From assembly GCA_023450615.1 (NCBI GenBank), contig JAEXGT010000064.1, forward strand, positions 1 to 24,659: 24,659 nucleotides of DNA, read 5' to 3'. The stretch comes from Pseudomonadota bacterium (GTDB lineage: Bacteria > Pseudomonadota > Alphaproteobacteria > Rhizobiales > Beijerinckiaceae). Numbering within the stretch: the stretch's first letter is position 1; each line of letters begins with the position of its first letter. Positions 15,219-22,127 of this stretch are shown here, piece after piece. The notes beneath the pieces were generated by a model. That model was not told the origin of the DNA, did no database searches, and worked only from the letters and a program-made list of their open reading frames with translations. The translations under genes were made by a program, and so were the position numbers.

Positions 15219-16136
15219 TTACCGCATTTTCCTGCGGCGAACCGGATCCACTTCGCCGGAAAATGCTTTGGGCGTCAGCGTCGCAACAAGCGCGCCGGCG
15301 ACGATGAGGCCGCAGGAGAGCGCCAGCGTGAGCGTCGGCTCCGCATAGCCTGAGAGCACGAGCAGAAGCGTCGAGAGCACGGGCGTCGCGTAGGATGCGA
15401 CGCCGAGCAGGCGAATGTCGCCGCGCTTCATGCCGATGTCCCACACATAGAACGCCGCGCCCACGGGGCCGATGCCGAGCGCCAGGATCGCGAGCCATTG
15501 CGTCGCATTCTCCGGCCATACGGTGGTCTCGAACGCGAAATGGCAGATCCAGCTCAGCAGCGATGTGGCGAGGCAGAAACCCGCCACCGCATCGGTGGGC
15601 ACCTGCCCGAAGCGCCGGGAGAGCACGGAATAGCCGCCCCACACGAAAGCGGCGACGAAGGCGCACAGATAGCCGGGCAGGTATTCCGAGCGCGCATCGA
15701 ATGCGCCGCGCCCGGCGATGAGCACGATCACGCCTGCAAAGCCGAGGAGCGCGCCCACGAGATGCGCGCGGCGCAGATGTTCGCCCGGCAGCAGCGAGGA
15801 GAACAGCACGATCAGCAGCGGCCAGAGATAATTGATGAGACCCGCTTCGGCAGGCGGAGCCCAGCGGAGCGCCGCGAAGTAGAGCGCGTGGTAGCCGAAC
15901 AGGCCGCCCAGGCCCAAGGCCCAGACCACCGGCTTCTGCTTCAGGGACTTGACCCCTTCCGGCCGCGCGATCCAGCTCGTCACGCCCACCAGGCCGCCGA
16001 CGAGGAAGCACATGGCATTGAGCTGGAATGGGGGAATCGTGCCCGTCGCGGCCGTGAACATGGCCAGCATGGACCAGAGCAGGATGGCGGTGAAGCCGAT
16101 GGTGGTGGCGGTGCGTGTCGTCATGGTGCCCGCCAC
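15219..16136 (-). CDS. DMT-superfamily EamA transporter, YddG-like (second of three)
   Basis: This 305-residue inner-membrane protein has ten predicted helices in two EamA repeats. Segments such as YHALYFAALRWAPPAEAGLINYLWPLLIVLFSSLL resemble the aromatic amino acid exporter YddG branch, so amino acid export is possible but unproven. The start could be Met5 (16124) rather than 16136. The gene lies downstream of phaB on the same strand (52-bp gap). Oddly, its last ~15 codons (SGEVDPVRRRKMR) are encoded within a long palindrome (15224-15266), so the C-terminus seems to derive from a dispersed repeat. Confidence 0.88.
   Translation of the reverse strand: MAGTMTTRTATTIGFTAILLWSMLAMFTAATGTIPPFQLNAMCFLVGGLVGVTSWIARPEGVKSLKQKPVVWALGLGGLFGYHALYFAALRWAPPAEAGLINYLWPLLIVLFSSLLPGEHLRRAHLVGALLGFAGVIVLIAGRGAFDARSEYLPGYLCAFVAAFVWGGYSVLSRRFGQVPTDAVAGFCLATSLLSWICHFAFETTVWPENATQWLAILALGIGPVGAAFYVWDIGMKRGDIRLLGVASYATPVLSTLLLVLSGYAEPTLTLALSCGLIVAGALVATLTPKAFSGEVDPVRRRKMR
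15224..15266. repeat. REP-like palindrome at the 3' end of the EamA gene
   Basis: Outer arms GCATTTTC (15224-15231) and GAAAATGC (15259-15266) and inner arms CGGCGAA (15235-15241) and TTCGCCG (15252-15258) make a 15-bp stem with one 3-base bulge and a 10-base loop containing GGATCC. From memory, palindromes with a core like AACCGGATCCACTTCG recur in many Hyphomicrobiales genomes. Only this copy is seen in the window. It may also end transcription from both converging genes. Confidence 0.65.
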
Positions 16137-16188
16137 CTAGCACGTCATCCCGGTCGAGGCGAGGCGCAGATCCGGGGTGACGCGTTCT

Positions 16189-16914
16189 TTAGGCCATGTG
16201 TTGCCCGCCGTTGAGGCTCAATGTGGCGCCGGTGACGAAGCCTGCATCATCGCCTGCGAGGAACAGGACGCCGCGCGCGATCTCTTCCGCCTCGCCGAGG
16301 CGGCCTACGGGGATGAGCGGCAGGATCTTGGAGTTCAGCACTTCCTGCGGCACGGCCTTCACCATTTCCGTGGCGATGTAGCCGGGGGAGATCACGTTGA
16401 CGGTGACGCCCTTGTTCGCACTCTCGAGCGCAAGCGCCTTCGCAAAGCCGATGACGCCCGCTTTCGCGGCGGAGTAGTTTGTCTGCCCCATCTGACCCTT
16501 CTGGCCGTTGATGGAGGAGATGATGATGATGCGTCCGAAGCCGCGTTCGCGCATGCCTTCGATGACTGGGCGCGTGCAGGTGAACATGGAATCGAGGTTG
16601 GTGCGGATCACCGCGGACCATTGGTCGAAGGACATCTTGTGGAACGTGCCGTCACGAGTGATGCCCGCATTGTTGACCAGAACCTCGACAGGGCCGAGTT
16701 CCGCTTCCACGGCGCGGATGCCTGTCTCGCAGGCCGCCGGATCGGAGACGTCGAATTTGAAGACGGGGATGTCCGTGTCCGACTTGAACTGGTTGGCGGC
16801 TTCGTCGTTGCCGGCATAGTTCGCGGCAACCTTGTAGCCTGCCTGTTTCAAAGCCGATGAGATCGCGGCGCCTATGCCGCGGGTGCCTCCGGTGACCAAT
16901 GCAACACGCGCCAT
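16189..16914 (-). CDS. phaB: Acetoacetyl-CoA reductase PhaB
   Basis: PhaB reduces acetoacetyl-CoA to (R)-3-hydroxybutyryl-CoA with NADPH, the monomer for polyhydroxybutyrate. The 241-residue protein is an SDR enzyme: TGGTRGIG nucleotide loop (8-15), NNAG (81-84), and catalytic Ser134, Tyr147 and Lys151 (YSAAK). The segment INGQKGQMGQTNYSAAKAG is specific to the PhaB branch, and the C-terminus ends in SLNGGQHMA. The start at 16914 has AGGA well spaced upstream; the longer frame to 16983 adds unrelated residues. It lies downstream of phaA on the same strand, but a terminator and a leader hairpin fall in the 229-bp gap, so it may have its own promoter. Confidence 0.95.
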   Translation of the reverse strand: MARVALVTGGTRGIGAAISSALKQAGYKVAANYAGNDEAANQFKSDTDIPVFKFDVSDPAACETGIRAVEAELGPVEVLVNNAGITRDGTFHKMSFDQWSAVIRTNLDSMFTCTRPVIEGMRERGFGRIIIISSINGQKGQMGQTNYSAAKAGVIGFAKALALESANKGVTVNVISPGYIATEMVKAVPQEVLNSKILPLIPVGRLGEAEEIARGVLFLAGDDAGFVTGATLSLNGGQHMA

Positions 16915-16956
16915 TGAATGTCCTTCCCTCGAATGCTTCCCAAGCGAGACTCCGGG

Positions 16957-16980
16957 GAGGCCGCCGTCGAGGGCGGCTTC
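16957..16980 (-). promoter_or_regulatory. Hairpin in the phaB leader
   Basis: A 9-bp stem (16957-16965 with 16972-16980, one G-U pair) and a 6-base loop lie 43 bases before the phaB start. No T-run follows on the minus strand, so it is more likely an mRNA leader structure than a terminator. Confidence 0.35.
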
Positions 16981-17060
16981 CACCTACAGCTTATTACATG
17001 TGGCGCGGGCGGGAAGGGTGTAGGCCCGCCAATTTCGTTTAAGCCTTTCGGTCTAACGGA

Positions 17061-17094
17061 AACGGCCCGCGCTCCCTCGAAAGCGCAGGCCGTT
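17061..17094 (-). terminator. Terminator after phaA
   Basis: AACGGCC (17061-17067) pairs with GGCCGTT (17088-17094), and GCGCT with AGCGC inside, with one C-A mismatch between the two stems. On the minus strand it is followed by TCCGTTAG, only moderately T-rich. It begins 50 bases after the phaA stop and should reduce read-through into phaB. Confidence 0.65.
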
Positions 17095-17143
17095 CTTCAG
17101 TCCGTTGCAATCCTCGCAGACGAGGAAGGCGATGAGAGCGCTC

Positions 17144-18322
17144 TCAACGCTCCAGGCACATGGCGACGCCCATGCCACCGCCGATGCAGAGCGTGGCGAG
17201 ACCCTTCTTCGCGTTGCGGCGGCCCATTTCGTGCAGCAGGGTCACGAGAACGCGGGCGCCCGATGCGCCGATCGGATGGCCGATGGCGATGGCGCCGCCG
17301 TTCACGTTCACGATGGACGGATCCCAGCCCATGTCCTTGTTGACCGCGAGCGCCTGAGCGGCGAACGCCTCATTGGCTTCCACGAGTTCCAGATCCTGAA
17401 CCTTCCAGCCGGCTTTCTCCAGCGCCTTGCGGGAAGACGGGATCGGGCCCGTGCCCATGATGGCCGGATCGACGCCGGCGGTCGCCCAGGAGGCGATGCG
17501 GGCGAGCGGGGTAAGACCGCGCTTCTGCGCTTCCGACTCGGTCATGAGCACCAGGGCGGCGGCGCCGTCGTTGATGCCGGATGCGTTGCCCGCGGTGACC
17601 GTGCCTTCCTTCGAGAAGGCGGGCTTCAGCTTGGCGAGCGCCTCGATGGTCGTTCCCGCGCGGATGTACTCGTCCTGCTCCACCACGATGTCGCCCTTGC
17701 GGGTCGAGATGGTGACGGGCGTGATCTCGTCCTTGAAGCGGCCTTCCTTCTGGGCGGCTTCGGCCTTGTTCTGGGAGGCGGTGGCGAACTGGTCCTGCTC
17801 CTCGCGGGTGAGCTGCCAGCGCTGGGCCACGTTCTCGGCGGTGTTGCCCATGTGGTAGCCGTTGAAGGCGTCCATCAGGCCGTCCTTGAGCATGGTGTCC
17901 ACGAGCTTGAAGTCGCCCATCTTGGTGCCGGCGCGCATATAGGCCGCGTGCGGAGCGAGCGACATGGATTCCTGGCCGCCGGCCACGATGATGCTGGCAT
18001 CGCCGTTGGCGATCTGCTGCAGGCCGATGGCGACCGTGCGAAGGCCGGAGCCGCAGAGCTGGTTGAGGGCCCAGGCGGTTTTTTCCTGCGGCACGCCTGC
18101 CGCCATCGCGGCCTGACGGGCCGGGTTCTGGCCCTGGCCTGCGGTGAGGATCTGGCCGAGGATCACCTCGTCCACCTCTTCAGCCTGCACCTTGGCGCGT
18201 TCCAGGGCGGCCTTGATGGCAGTCGCGCCCAGCTCATGGGCCGGGGTATTGGCGAAAGCGCCGTTGAAGGAGCCGACCGGTGTGCGCGCGGCGCCGACAA
18301 TGACGATGCTGTCCTGGGCCAT
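17144..18322 (-). CDS. phaA: Acetyl-CoA acetyltransferase (beta-ketothiolase) PhaA
   Basis: PhaA condenses two acetyl-CoA into acetoacetyl-CoA, the first step of polyhydroxybutyrate synthesis. The 392-residue length is exactly that of biosynthetic thiolases. Catalytic residues are in place: Cys90 (NQLCGSGLRT), His349 (AIGHPIGASGAR) and Cys379 (CIGGGMGVA). AGGAG lies 6 bases before the ATG. It is divergent from phaR across a 213-bp region, the expected place for PhaR control. On the minus strand a TTGACA at 18393-18388 could be a -35 element, but the matching -10 (TTGATC) is poor. phaB follows on the same strand after a terminator. Confidence 0.97.
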   Translation of the reverse strand: MAQDSIVIVGAARTPVGSFNGAFANTPAHELGATAIKAALERAKVQAEEVDEVILGQILTAGQGQNPARQAAMAAGVPQEKTAWALNQLCGSGLRTVAIGLQQIANGDASIIVAGGQESMSLAPHAAYMRAGTKMGDFKLVDTMLKDGLMDAFNGYHMGNTAENVAQRWQLTREEQDQFATASQNKAEAAQKEGRFKDEITPVTISTRKGDIVVEQDEYIRAGTTIEALAKLKPAFSKEGTVTAGNASGINDGAAALVLMTESEAQKRGLTPLARIASWATAGVDPAIMGTGPIPSSRKALEKAGWKVQDLELVEANEAFAAQALAVNKDMGWDPSIVNVNGGAIAIGHPIGASGARVLVTLLHEMGRRNAKKGLATLCIGGGMGVAMCLER

Positions 18323-18440
18323 TCCTGTCTCCTATGCCTCTGTCTGAATAGATAGTGCTGGTGCGATCAAAGCCCCAGAGCCTGCGATGTCAAGGACAGG
18401 ATAGAACAAGCCAGCCATGCGTCCCTTAGACTTTTGGCGC

Positions 18441-18468
18441 TTTGCTCGTGGGGCATAAGGCTTATAAT
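18441..18468 (+). promoter_or_regulatory. Probable phaR promoter
   Basis: TATAAT at 18463-18468 is a perfect -10 hexamer, with TTTGCT at 18441-18446 and a 16-base spacer as a partial -35. It lies 68 bases before the phaR ATG. A TGC-rich stretch (18478-18485, GCTGCTGC) just downstream could be a PhaR contact, by analogy with TGC-containing PhaR sites in other alphaproteobacteria. Confidence 0.5.
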
Positions 18469-18535
18469 TAGTTAAGGCTGCTGCCGCCCCGGCGGGATGC
18501 GCGGTCACGGGTTTTCGAGGAGCGTATTGGTTCAC

Positions 18536-19114
18536 ATGGCGACGGAACAAAAGCCGACGATCATCAAGAAATATGCCAACCGCCGCCTCTATCACACCGG
18601 CACCTCCGCCTATGTGACGTTGGAAGACCTGGCCGGCATGGTCCGGCAGGGCGACGATTTCGTGGTCTATGACGCGAAGTCGGGCGAGGACATCACCCGC
18701 AGCGTCCTGACCCAGATCATCTTCGAGCAGGAGAACAAGGAAGGGCAGAACCTGTTGCCCGTCACCGTTCTGCGCCAGCTGATCGGCTTCTACGGCGACA
18801 GCATGCAGGCCCTGGTGCCGAGCTATCTCGAGTTCTCCATGAACAACCTGTCCCAGGAGCAGCAGAAGCTTCGGGATCAGATGGCGACCGCCTTCGGGCC
18901 GGGCGCTTTTCAGGCCATGGAGGAACAGGTGCGCAAGAACATGAGCTTCTTCACGGAGGCCATGCGCATGTTCTCGCCCTTCCCCCAGGGCGGTGCGCCG
19001 GGCGCGCCTAGCGCGAAGGGGGCTTCGCAGACGGAGGAAGCGGGCGATCTCGACGCGCTGAAGCGTCAGATGGCCGACATGCAGGCCAAGCTCGACAAGC
19101 TGGCGAGCAAGTAA
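18536..19114 (+). CDS. phaR: Polyhydroxyalkanoate synthesis repressor PhaR
   Basis: PhaR binds both DNA and nascent PHA polymer, releasing repression of phasin and PHA genes when polymer forms. The 192-residue protein carries the PHB_acc_N DNA-binding domain (residues ~9-68, IIKKYANRRLYHTGTSAYV) and the PHB_acc domain (~72-112, VTVLRQLIGFYGDSMQALVP). A helical tail follows, rich in Gln/Met and ending with a coiled coil (LKRQMADMQAKLDKL). A strong GAGGAG lies 13 bases before the ATG, rather far. An in-frame TTG at 18527 is only 4 bases from it and would add three residues, so the true start may be there. It is divergent from phaA and convergent with a degenerate EAL gene. Confidence 0.95.
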   Translation: MATEQKPTIIKKYANRRLYHTGTSAYVTLEDLAGMVRQGDDFVVYDAKSGEDITRSVLTQIIFEQENKEGQNLLPVTVLRQLIGFYGDSMQALVPSYLEFSMNNLSQEQQKLRDQMATAFGPGAFQAMEEQVRKNMSFFTEAMRMFSPFPQGGAPGAPSAKGASQTEEAGDLDALKRQMADMQAKLDKLASK

Positions 19115-19141
19115 GGTTTCAGAGAACCCGATTTCGTCATC

Positions 19142-19156
19142 GCCGGAATCACCGGC
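19142..19156. terminator. Short hairpin after phaR
   Basis: GCCGG-AATCA-CCGGC is a perfect 5-bp stem with a 5-base loop, 27 bases after the phaR stop. It is followed by ATAAGG on the plus strand. No T-run is present. Confidence 0.4.
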
Positions 19157-19160
19157 ATAA

Positions 19161-19196
19161 GGCCTGTGATGCCGCGTGAGCGGCAGCCCTCAGGCC
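19161..19196. terminator. Bipartite hairpin between convergent phaR and the EAL gene
   Basis: Outer arms GGCCTG (19161-19166) and CAGGCC (19191-19196) and inner arms TGCCGC (19170-19175) and GCGGCA (19180-19185) give two stacked 6-bp stems. The outer right arm contains the stop codon of the EAL gene. It probably ends or stabilises both converging transcripts. Confidence 0.5.
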
Positions 19197-20800
19197 CTGG
19201 CCTTCTTCAGCATGGTCCGGAGGCTCTGCGGCGGCTCGATGGTCTTCGGCTCCCCGAAGAGGTCGCCCTCCAGGTAATCCACGCCCCAATCCGAGAGCAT
19301 CCGTGCGGTTGCCTCGTCATCCACCCATTCGGCTGCAACGGCGATGCCGAGGTTCTGCGCCCGGTCCACGAGGGCGCGCACGAAAAGGCGATCCTGCGTC
19401 GAGCGCTTGAGCGGCTGGATGAACACCCCGTCGATCTTCAGCATGTCGAAGGGAAGGTGGCGCAAGGCTGCCGGCGACACGTGCCCGATGCCGAAGCCCG
19501 ATAGGGACAGGCCGATGCCGATGGCCTTCATGGCATGAAGGCGTCCGACGAGCGACGGGTCCTTGGCCAGGGCGATTTCCGGCACCTCGATCACAAGGCG
19601 GGACTCGATGCCCGCGCGCGCGCCGAGATGGGCGGCAAGGGTCGGCAGCCATTCCGCATCCCTCAAGGTTGCGGACGAGACCGGGAGGGCGATGCGCTCC
19701 TGCCCGTGGCAAGCCAGGTATTCGGCCGCCAGTTCCAGCATCCGCCCGTCCACGAGAAGGCTCAGATTGGCGCCGTCCAGGTCGGGGACGGGGCCGAGCG
19801 GCGCCAGACGCCCACCCGGACCGGGCAGGGCCGCCATGCCCTGCATCAGGGCAGGGTTGCGACCATGGGCATCGACCACGGGGCGGCAGGCCAGGGTCAG
19901 GCTGCGGTCGTTCAGGGCAGACGCCAGATCGAAGGGAACTCGTTCGGCACGCGCCGAACGAGGAGCCGGACGCGGATCGTAGAACCTGAATGGCTCATCG
20001 CCCGCGAGGGCGGTCTCGAGGACCTGCTCGGCGAAGCGCAGGAGCTTGGTGGCCCTGAACGTATGGTCCGGCGCACATGCGGCAACGAGCGTCAGGCGGC
20101 CGGAGCAATCCTTCAGGAGCCCCGCCGCCCGCTTCATGGCGCTCGGAGCATCCGTGGCTGGGCATCCGGTCAGGGTCAGGGTGAACCGGCTCGGGCCCAG
20201 CGCGCCGAAATGGTCCTGCCGCCGCATCATGGGGCGAAGCCTGCGGGCGATGATGTCGAGCGCGTCCGCACCGTCGCCCTCCAGGGAACCGACGATGAGG
20301 GTGCAGGTCTGGGAAACGCGCAGCGCCTCATTGATGCCGTTCTGGATCTGCCGCAGCAGGCCGGAGCGGGCCTCGATCCGGGCTGGCAGGCAGATAGGGC
20401 CGGTATCGCCCCGCAACAGACCGCGCACGAAAGCCGGGCGGCCTTGGGCGTCCGGCTGCCAGCGGCCCGCATCCTCCACCATCAGGACCCGGTCGGCTTC
20501 CAGGCGAAGGGCATAGCGCGTCTCGAAACCGCCATTCGGCTGGGTGGCCATCGCCTCCTGCCGGTCGGTGCCGATTCCCGGCTCCACGAGCTGGGCGAAG
20601 GCCTTGCCCGTTTTCGGGAGGTCCCGGGCCGGGATGTTCAGCAGAGCGGCGGCGTCCGGGCCCCAGGTGAGGGCGTCGGATAGAATGTCCCAGGCATAGG
20701 CGGCGCCAGAATGGGAGGCGGGAAAGGCCTCTTGATGCTTGCGCGGCGTCCGGGGCGCTCCCTGAAAGATTCCCGCCCGGCCAGGCCGCTTCGTCGCCAT
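19190..20800 (-). CDS. Degenerate GGDEF-EAL protein, probably catalytically dead
   Basis: The 536-residue cytoplasmic protein has a PAS-like N-terminus (~30-130), a GGDEF-like domain (~140-275) and an EAL-like domain (~290-520). Both signature sites are broken. GGDEF is GPSRF (202-206). The EAL motif is replaced by QGMAAL (320-325), and DDFGTG is SGFGIG (434-439), so both metal-binding Asp are lost. Family features that remain are RPVVD (306-310), IEVPE (404-408), LKID (454-457), AEWVD (490-494) and GDLFGEP (512-518). Active EAL proteins degrade cyclic di-GMP; this one could at most bind it or act through protein contacts. AAGGG precedes the ATG. It faces phaR tail to tail and has no partner gene in its own operon. 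Confidence 0.85.
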   Translation of the reverse strand: MATKRPGRAGIFQGAPRTPRKHQEAFPASHSGAAYAWDILSDALTWGPDAAALLNIPARDLPKTGKAFAQLVEPGIGTDRQEAMATQPNGGFETRYALRLEADRVLMVEDAGRWQPDAQGRPAFVRGLLRGDTGPICLPARIEARSGLLRQIQNGINEALRVSQTCTLIVGSLEGDGADALDIIARRLRPMMRRQDHFGALGPSRFTLTLTGCPATDAPSAMKRAAGLLKDCSGRLTLVAACAPDHTFRATKLLRFAEQVLETALAGDEPFRFYDPRPAPRSARAERVPFDLASALNDRSLTLACRPVVDAHGRNPALMQGMAALPGPGGRLAPLGPVPDLDGANLSLLVDGRMLELAAEYLACHGQERIALPVSSATLRDAEWLPTLAAHLGARAGIESRLVIEVPEIALAKDPSLVGRLHAMKAIGIGLSLSGFGIGHVSPAALRHLPFDMLKIDGVFIQPLKRSTQDRLFVRALVDRAQNLGIAVAAEWVDDEATARMLSDWGVDYLEGDLFGEPKTIEPPQSLRTMLKKARA

Positions 20801-20954
20801 CGCAACTCACCCTTGAAAACGCAATACAGGAGGGCGGGGGCAAAAGGCCCCGAACCCATCGCAACAGGGCTCAAGGATCGGGCTTCAGGCTTAATGAACC
20901 GTATAAAAGGACGGAAAATCAGAGACTTTGGGGAACAAGAAGGATTGCGGGCAT

Positions 20955-20980
20955 AAAAAAACCGGCGCATCTCGCGCCGG
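20955..20980 (-). terminator. Rho-independent terminator after rpmF
   Basis: CCGGCGC (20962-20968) pairs with GCGCCGG (20974-20980) around a 5-base loop. On the minus strand the stem is followed by seven T's (A-run 20955-20961). It begins 28 bases past the rpmF stop, an excellent intrinsic terminator. Confidence 0.92.
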
Positions 20981-21007
20981 CTCTTTTCACTTGCATGCCG
21001 CGTAGGA

Positions 21008-21193
21008 TTACGCGTCAGCCTTCACCTTCAGAACCTGACGGCCACGGTACATGCCGGACTTCAGGTCGATGTGGTGAGGACGGCGAAGCTCGCCGGAATC
21101 CTTGTCCTCGATGTAGGTCGGGGCCTTCAAGGCATCGGCGGAGCGACGCATGCCACGCCGCGAGGGCGACGTTTTTCTCTTAGGAACGGCCAT
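21008..21193 (-). CDS. rpmF: 50S ribosomal protein L32
   Basis: This 61-residue basic protein begins MAVPKRKTSPSRRGMRRSAD, the near-universal L32 start, and ends LKVKADA. It is the zinc-free form without CxxC pairs, as is usual in alphaproteobacteria. The longer reading to 21253 adds a non-conserved leader, whereas GGAG lies 8 bases before the ATG at 21193. It is followed by a strong terminator and is not joined to plsX or fab genes. mtgA lies upstream on the same strand, 144 bp away. Confidence 0.97.
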   Translation of the reverse strand: MAVPKRKTSPSRRGMRRSADALKAPTYIEDKDSGELRRPHHIDLKSGMYRGRQVLKVKADA

Positions 21194-21337
21194 TTCTCGT
21201 CTCCGGTCAAAAAAGCGGAGCGCCCGCTCAACCGGGGAACGCTCACATCTCAAACTTGATGAGGTTGCGCCTCATACAAGGTCTTGGAACAAATATCTAG
21301 TCCTCCGGCGCTGAAAAAGGCTTTTCATGGTCGCAGG

Positions 21338-22024
21338 TCAAGGCTTCAGGCACTCGGCGTAAGGCGCCGCCCCCGCCATCCGGGCCTGGAGCATCCCCGC
21401 CAGGGTGTTCAGCCTCGCTGTTGGCCGCCCTGGGTTGCGCTTGAGAGGGTTGGGCAGGGCCCGGGTGAGAAGCGCCGCCTCCCGGCGGGTCAGGTTCTTG
21501 GCGGATTTGCGGAAATATTTTTGGGCTGCAGCCTCGGCCCCGAAGACGCCTTCGCCCCATTCGGCGATGTTGAGATAGACCTCCATCATCTGCCGCTTGG
21601 ACCAGATCAGGTCGAGATAAAGGGCCACCGGGATCTCCAGCCCCTTGCGGAGATAGGAGCGGCTGGGGGTGAGAAACAGATTCTTGGCCACCTGCATGGG
21701 GATGGTCGAGGCCCCGCGGGACGGCCCATCCTCATCGGCCTCCTCGATCACATCCTGAATGGCCGCCCAATCGACGCCGCCATGCTCGCAGAAGCGCATG
21801 TCCTCTGAGGTCATCACGGCAAGGGGCAGATGGGGGGAGATCTCGTCGAGAGGCACATAGGTGCGCTCCACGCTCTGAAGCGTGAGCCAGCGCCCGAGCA
21901 TGAGCGTGGAGACCGGCGGAACGACCCAGTACAAAAGCCCTAGCCAAACGACGGCTCCGACCCATAAGAGGATAAGGCCGAGGCCGAACCGGATGAGGTG
22001 GCGGAGGAACCGGGCGACCGTCAT
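21338..22024 (-). CDS. mtgA: Monofunctional biosynthetic peptidoglycan transglycosylase
   Basis: MtgA polymerises glycan strands from lipid II at the inner membrane. From the start at 22024 the product has 228 residues, the usual size. It has one N-terminal transmembrane helix (~10-35) and then a GT51 domain with the catalytic-glutamate motif SEDMRFCEHGGVD (73-85), GASTIPMQVAKNLFL (104-118) and EVYLNIAEWGEGVFG (148-162). No transpeptidase domain follows. The frame stays open to 22375, but starts beyond 22129 would lie within ispA on the other strand, and 22129 would add 35 charged residues before the membrane helix. It is divergent from ispA, an arrangement common in Hyphomicrobiales. Confidence 0.93.
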   Translation of the reverse strand: MTVARFLRHLIRFGLGLILLWVGAVVWLGLLYWVVPPVSTLMLGRWLTLQSVERTYVPLDEISPHLPLAVMTSEDMRFCEHGGVDWAAIQDVIEEADEDGPSRGASTIPMQVAKNLFLTPSRSYLRKGLEIPVALYLDLIWSKRQMMEVYLNIAEWGEGVFGAEAAAQKYFRKSAKNLTRREAALLTRALPNPLKRNPGRPTARLNTLAGMLQARMAGAAPYAECLKP

Positions 22025-22127
22025 CGGCTCCCGCGACCGTTCCCGTCGCAGAATCCACCCCCGGCCCGTTCGTCCGCCGCTTTTCTCCTCGGAGGGAGTG
22101 GCTGCTCCTTCCGAATCCGGACTCACC
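22025..22127. promoter_or_regulatory. Divergent mtgA-ispA intergenic region
   Basis: This 103-bp stretch must carry both promoters if mtgA starts at 22024. I see no consensus -35/-10 pair. If mtgA instead starts at 22129, its start codon overlaps the ispA ATG (CATG at 22127-22130) and there is no intergenic space at all. Confidence 0.35.

Noticed and set aside
17134..17145. 12-bp perfect palindrome GAGAGCGCTCTC across the phaA stop
   Set aside because: With no loop it cannot form a useful hairpin, and it overlaps coding sequence; a chance GC-rich palindrome is the simpler reading.
17105..18355. 416-codon plus-strand frame opposite phaA
   Set aside because: Antisense shadow; phaA on the minus strand has all thiolase catalytic residues and a good ribosome-binding site.
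19535..20683. 382-codon plus-strand frame opposite the EAL gene
   Set aside because: It lacks domain features, while the minus-strand frame spans the whole region with a PAS/GGDEF/EAL layout.
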